Made by a program: the position numbers and the translations under genes. 15,269 nucleotides of DNA from Halobacteriales archaeon. GTDB taxonomy: Archaea; Halobacteriota; Halobacteria; Halobacteriales; SKSH01. The notes beneath the pieces are model-generated. The model worked only from the letters and a program-made list of their open reading frames with translations, ran no database searches and was not told the DNA's origin. The stretch spans positions 1 to 15,269 of the forward strand of contig SKSH01000010.1 in assembly GCA_007118075.1 (NCBI GenBank), given 5' to 3'. This document shows, piece after piece, positions 12,457 through 15,269 of this stretch (position 1 is the first letter of the stretch; every line of letters begins with the position of its first letter).

Positions 12457-13107
12457 ATGATGAACTCCCCAAGGCGTTCATTTCTCGCCGCATCGGCAAC
12501 GGTCTTCGGAGCAGGTCTCGCCGGATGTATCAGCTCACTTGAGGCGCTTCAGCAGGACAACCACGGCAACGACAGCGAACAGCTCCGAGCGACTGCTATC
12601 GAGCCGTTAGACAACACCCCGTTGTCACTCGATGTCGAGGTGTTTGACGGTGGCTTCACCGATGCGCATGCCCCGTTGACCCTCCGACTCACCATCGAGA
12701 ATCGTCTGGATGAACCGGTACACTTCGGAGAGCGACGGAACGCACAGTTTTTCATGGACAAAAGTACCGAGCCAGCGGGTACCTATATTCTCATCCCAGC
12801 ATCGTGGGCCGAATCACACGATGGCGAGGCGTACGAGTTTACGGGTGATTGTTGGATTCAGCTTGAGTACATGTCGTGGACGGATGATTATCAGGTCGAA
12901 GGACTTGAGCCGGATGAATCGATTCAGACGGACCTTCTGTTCCTCACGGCCAGAGATCAACGCATTGATCCTCCGACCCCTGATTGCCCGGAGGGCCTGC
13001 CAGAGAAGATCGAGTTCGAGACTGGTCTTCGCGCAACCACTGGTGAGACGTTTTTCACCGACGATGGGAGCTCGTGGGAGTTCGATTGGGGTATCCGACT
13101 ATCCTGA
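12457..13107 (+). CDS. Tat-dependent lipoprotein of unknown function
   Basis: A 216-residue protein beginning with a twin-arginine lipoprotein signal: SPRRSFLAASATVFGAGLAG, Arg6-Arg7, then Cys24 of the lipobox. It should be exported folded and anchored outside the cell. The mature part starts with a polar, probably flexible, linker. From about residue 60 it has alternating hydrophobic strands such as PLTLRLTIENRLDEPVHF, suggesting a beta-sandwich like the immunoglobulin-type domains in many haloarchaeal lipoproteins. Two later cysteines (TGDCWIQ and TPDCPEG) could form a disulfide. I recognise no enzyme motif and no specific family. The gene is divergent from the SDR and followed after 78 bases by mptD, with no sign of a functional link to either. 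The start is supported by a TATA element 26 bases upstream. Confidence 0.8.
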   Translation: MMNSPRRSFLAASATVFGAGLAGCISSLEALQQDNHGNDSEQLRATAIEPLDNTPLSLDVEVFDGGFTDAHAPLTLRLTIENRLDEPVHFGERRNAQFFMDKSTEPAGTYILIPASWAESHDGEAYEFTGDCWIQLEYMSWTDDYQVEGLEPDESIQTDLLFLTARDQRIDPPTPDCPEGLPEKIEFETGLRATTGETFFTDDGSSWEFDWGIRLS

Positions 13108-13185
13108 CACGATCACATTCAGCTTTCCAGACGACTGACATTGGAGAGGGACAAGCTTCAACTATCGACAACGAACCGATACGGT

Positions 13186-13527
13186 ATGGAACCGACCGAT
13201 CGGGATGTTGCCTCTTTCGAGGCCGGTATCAAGCTTGGGGCTGTGTATCATCAGTTCATCGGGACACCGGTTCGCCCAGACACGACCGAATCCCTCGAAG
13301 CAGCAATGGAGGCGGCCATGTGTGCTCAACCTGCCTGTCAATCGGCAACGGTCCGGATCGATCCCGACACGGTCGAGGCTGATGTAAACCGCTTCGGATA
13401 CACCGGCCTCGCTGGCGACCACCTCGAAATCGAGGTGACGATTGTTCACGAGGGCATCACCGTCCATGCTGAGCTGCTTGAGGTGGATTCGTATCCGCTC
13501 ATGCGGTTGGTCTCGATCGATCGATAA
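13186..13527 (+). CDS. mptD: Archaeal dihydroneopterin aldolase, MptD family
   Basis: A 113-residue protein of the archaeal MptD family, unrelated to bacterial FolB. It splits 7,8-dihydroneopterin into 6-hydroxymethyl-dihydropterin and glycolaldehyde, the pterin step toward folate (or methanopterin in methanogens). Seen: FEAGIKLGAVYHQFIGTPV (residues 11-29), SLEAAMEAAMCAQPAC and a C-terminal SYPLMRLVSIDR. Glu12, His22 and Gln48 have the same spacing as the conserved active-site Glu, His and Gln I recall for the Methanocaldococcus enzyme; that comparison is from memory. A longer frame begins with a TTG at 13141, but the ATG at 13186 fits the usual N-terminus. The length is slightly below that of the methanogen enzyme. 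Neighbours are unrelated: a lipoprotein upstream and a membrane protein 46 bases downstream. Confidence 0.88.
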   Translation: MEPTDRDVASFEAGIKLGAVYHQFIGTPVRPDTTESLEAAMEAAMCAQPACQSATVRIDPDTVEADVNRFGYTGLAGDHLEIEVTIVHEGITVHAELLEVDSYPLMRLVSIDR

Positions 13528-13573
13528 CTGCAACCGAGGGTGACTTGTCGATGAGGGCAATAGGCATACACGG

Positions 13574-14530
13574 ATGAGTCTCACGGCAATTCAGAGTGCG
13601 GGCGATGCCATCGATATCACCCGTGAGTACCTCTTTGGCCGTAGTCTCCGCCAGTTTGTAACGCTGGCATTCATGGTGCTGTTCCTCGGACCTACCGGTT
13701 TGAGTGGTCCCCCTGGTCCGGTTGAATTTGATGACGAGGTGTTCGGTGGTGAGGGTTCGTTCCCATCACCCGCTGAGATTATTGACGCGATCGATATTGA
13801 ACTCGCAATCATTGCGATCTCGATCGTTGCCGTATTCACCATCCTCTACGGGTTGGTGAGTGCATTCATGGAGTTCGGCTTCATTCACTCACTGGTCACA
13901 GATACGGCCGCAATCCGCAACCCAGCGAGCGATCACTGGCCACGGGCACTCTCACTGTTCGTGTTCAGAGCCATCGTGTGGGGGGTCATCACCATGACGA
14001 TCGCACTGTTGACCGCCCAGGCCATCGGCGTCATCGATCTCCCGATCGACCCGATGGATACGTTGAGCTTGCTTGGATTGGTGTTCGTCGGTGGGATTTT
14101 CTACCTCTTGAATCGCTTCACCACCGATTTCGTCGCCCCGATCATGTATCATGAGCGTCGAGGTCTCCTCGCCAGCTGGGGCCGATTATTGGAGGTGATG
14201 CGCCTGCAATGGCGGCAATTCGCCGTCTATGTCCCGGTTCGAATCATCCTCGAGGTGGCACTGGGTATCGCCTTTGGTGTCGTCACCGCCATCTTACTGT
14301 TTGCGATGGCCGTCGTGATCGGGATTCCAGTCGGTGTCGTCTTGGTCTTGCTCTTTGGGACACTGCCAGGCATTCTTACGACCATCACGGTGCTCGCTGT
14401 TCTTGCGATTGCACTGGTCGCTGTTGCGTTGGTACCATTCCATACCTATCTCCGCTATTATACGCTCCTTGTCCTAGGTGACACCAGCCCCTCTCTCGAT
14501 TTGATTCCTGGCAGCCGTTCTCGGATTTGA
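13574..14530 (+). CDS. Haloarchaeal multi-pass membrane protein of unknown function
   Basis: A 318-residue hydrophobic protein with an amphipathic N-terminus (SAGDAIDITREYLFG), a first short helix at about 25-42, an extracellular-type Gly/Pro/acidic loop (43-70), and further helices at about 77-104, 125-153, 164-180, 217-248 and 250-288. Between helices it has FVAPIMYHERRGLLASWGRL (186-205), a segment that recurs in a large family of haloarchaeal membrane proteins (DUF7544-like, with a DUF4013-like layout) whose members often occur in several copies per genome. No transport or enzyme motif is evident and the function is unknown. It begins 46 bases after mptD, so the two could share a transcript. 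It ends 18 bases before the convergent ilvD. Confidence 0.8.
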   Translation: MSLTAIQSAGDAIDITREYLFGRSLRQFVTLAFMVLFLGPTGLSGPPGPVEFDDEVFGGEGSFPSPAEIIDAIDIELAIIAISIVAVFTILYGLVSAFMEFGFIHSLVTDTAAIRNPASDHWPRALSLFVFRAIVWGVITMTIALLTAQAIGVIDLPIDPMDTLSLLGLVFVGGIFYLLNRFTTDFVAPIMYHERRGLLASWGRLLEVMRLQWRQFAVYVPVRIILEVALGIAFGVVTAILLFAMAVVIGIPVGVVLVLLFGTLPGILTTITVLAVLAIALVAVALVPFHTYLRYYTLLVLGDTSPSLDLIPGSRSRI

Positions 14531-14548
14531 GAGCTCGATTGAGGTTCC

Positions 14549-15269
14549 TCAGTCGATTCCGGGATTTGTCGTCGCCCCTCGAGAGGCACAGTCAACGTCC
14601 CGAGCGTACTTCGCAAGGACACCACCGGTGTAGGTCGGTTCCGGTTGCTCCCATTCCGCTCTTCGTGCATCCATCGTCGACTCATCGAGGTCGACACCGA
14701 TGTGACCTGCACCGATATCGATCGAAATGGTATCCCCTTCTTCGATGAGGGCGATCGGTCCACCGTCGTACGCCTCCGGTGCGACGTGTCCCACCATTGG
14801 ACCACGGGTGGCCCCTGAGAAGCGGCCATCGGTGACGAGCCCGACGTCGGATTCGTGACCCTGGCCGACGATTGCCGAGGTGATCGAGAGCATCTCACGC
14901 ATCCCTGGACCACCACTTGGCCCCTCGTATCGGATGACGACGATATCCCCTGATTGGATCTCACCTTGTTGCACCGCATCGAACGCATCCTCCTCCCGAT
15001 TGAACACCCGAGCAGGTCCCTCGAGCGCATAGGTATCCGTCCCGGTCACCTTGACCACAGCCCCGTCAGGTGCCAGATTCCCCTGAAGTAGGACTGTCGA
15101 ACCTCGCTGATGGATCGGCTCATCGATCGGCCGGACAAGCGCTGTCGTTGGAACTTGTATTTCGTATGCGTCAAGTTCCTCCCCGATGGTTCGCCCAGTC
15201 ACCGTAAGGGCATCATCATGCAGCAGGTCGGCAGATCGCAGCCGCGCAAGCACCACCGGGAGCCCACCA
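14549..15269 (-). CDS. ilvD: Dihydroxy-acid dehydratase (partial, N-terminus beyond the right edge)
   Basis: The frame is open from the right edge to a TGA at 14549-14551 and gives the last 239 residues of an IlvD/Edd-family dehydratase. IlvD removes water from dihydroxy-acids in valine, leucine and isoleucine synthesis, using an Fe-S cluster and Mg2+. Seen: GGLPVVLARLRSADLL at the cut end, TYALEGPARVFNREEDAFDA, VIRYEGPSGGPGMREMLS, and the second family signature LVTDGRFSGATRGPMVGHVA with the active-site serine, then EEGDTISIDI. The cluster cysteines lie in the missing part. About 330 residues should lie to the right. The GTG at 15256 sits inside the conserved GGLPVV segment and is not a start. 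The close relatives that act on sugar acids share these motifs, so dihydroxy-acid specificity is likely but not proven by this fragment. Confidence 0.9.
   Translation of the reverse strand, partial: GGLPVVLARLRSADLLHDDALTVTGRTIGEELDAYEIQVPTTALVRPIDEPIHQRGSTVLLQGNLAPDGAVVKVTGTDTYALEGPARVFNREEDAFDAVQQGEIQSGDIVVIRYEGPSGGPGMREMLSITSAIVGQGHESDVGLVTDGRFSGATRGPMVGHVAPEAYDGGPIALIEEGDTISIDIGAGHIGVDLDESTMDARRAEWEQPEPTYTGGVLAKYARDVDCASRGATTNPGID

Noticed and set aside
1..15269. CRISPR array, insertion sequence, integrase or attachment site
   Set aside because: No regularly spaced repeats, transposase-like proteins or paired terminal repeats were seen.

Overview
The window looks like chromosomal DNA of a haloarchaeon (class Halobacteria). 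The evidence is acid-rich proteins, two Tat-type (RR) lipoprotein signals, archaeal TATA elements about 26-31 bases upstream of start codons (leaderless or very short-leader transcripts), a haloarchaeal-type multi-pass membrane protein, a SHOCT membrane protein, an archaeal MptD-type dihydroneopterin aldolase, and a strong shortage of the word CTAG. No rRNA, tRNA, CRISPR array, insertion sequence or integrase is visible.

Left part (1-4166, all on the minus strand, listed in transcription order): an aldo-keto reductase; a ThiF/MoeB/UbaA-like E1 enzyme without the usual catalytic cysteine; a Tat-exported [2Fe-2S] ferredoxin lipoprotein; a ferric-reductase-like multi-heme membrane protein; and the first 282 codons of mrpD, a subunit of an Mrp-type Na+/H+ antiporter that runs off the left edge. 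The ferredoxin and the membrane cytochrome look like partners in electron transfer across or outside the membrane.

Centre (4236-10328): a self-contained corrinoid methyl-transfer module built around a divergent promoter at about 5681-5760. Leftward runs a pyrrolysine-free MttB-family methyltransferase. Rightward runs a tight operon: a core MetE-type (folate-domain-less) methyltransferase with all four zinc ligands, a [2Fe-2S]/ASKHA reductive activator of corrinoid proteins, a DUF1638 protein (4-bp overlap) and a B12-binding corrinoid protein (8-bp overlap). My model is that the MttB-like enzyme takes a methyl group from a quaternary or tertiary amine such as a betaine osmolyte and loads it on the corrinoid protein. 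The activator would rescue Co(II), and the MetE-like enzyme would pass the methyl on, most simply to homocysteine to make methionine without methyl-folate. This is the most interesting system in the window. Its parts are recognisable families, but the substrate and the acceptor are inference.

Right part (10472-15269): ridA (convergent to the corrinoid operon), a short stretch that may hold a decayed gene, a SHOCT-domain membrane protein, a uronate-dehydrogenase-like SDR, a Tat lipoprotein of unknown function, mptD (pterin/folate precursor synthesis), a six-helix-type haloarchaeal membrane protein, and the C-terminal 239 codons of ilvD on the minus strand, cut by the right edge.
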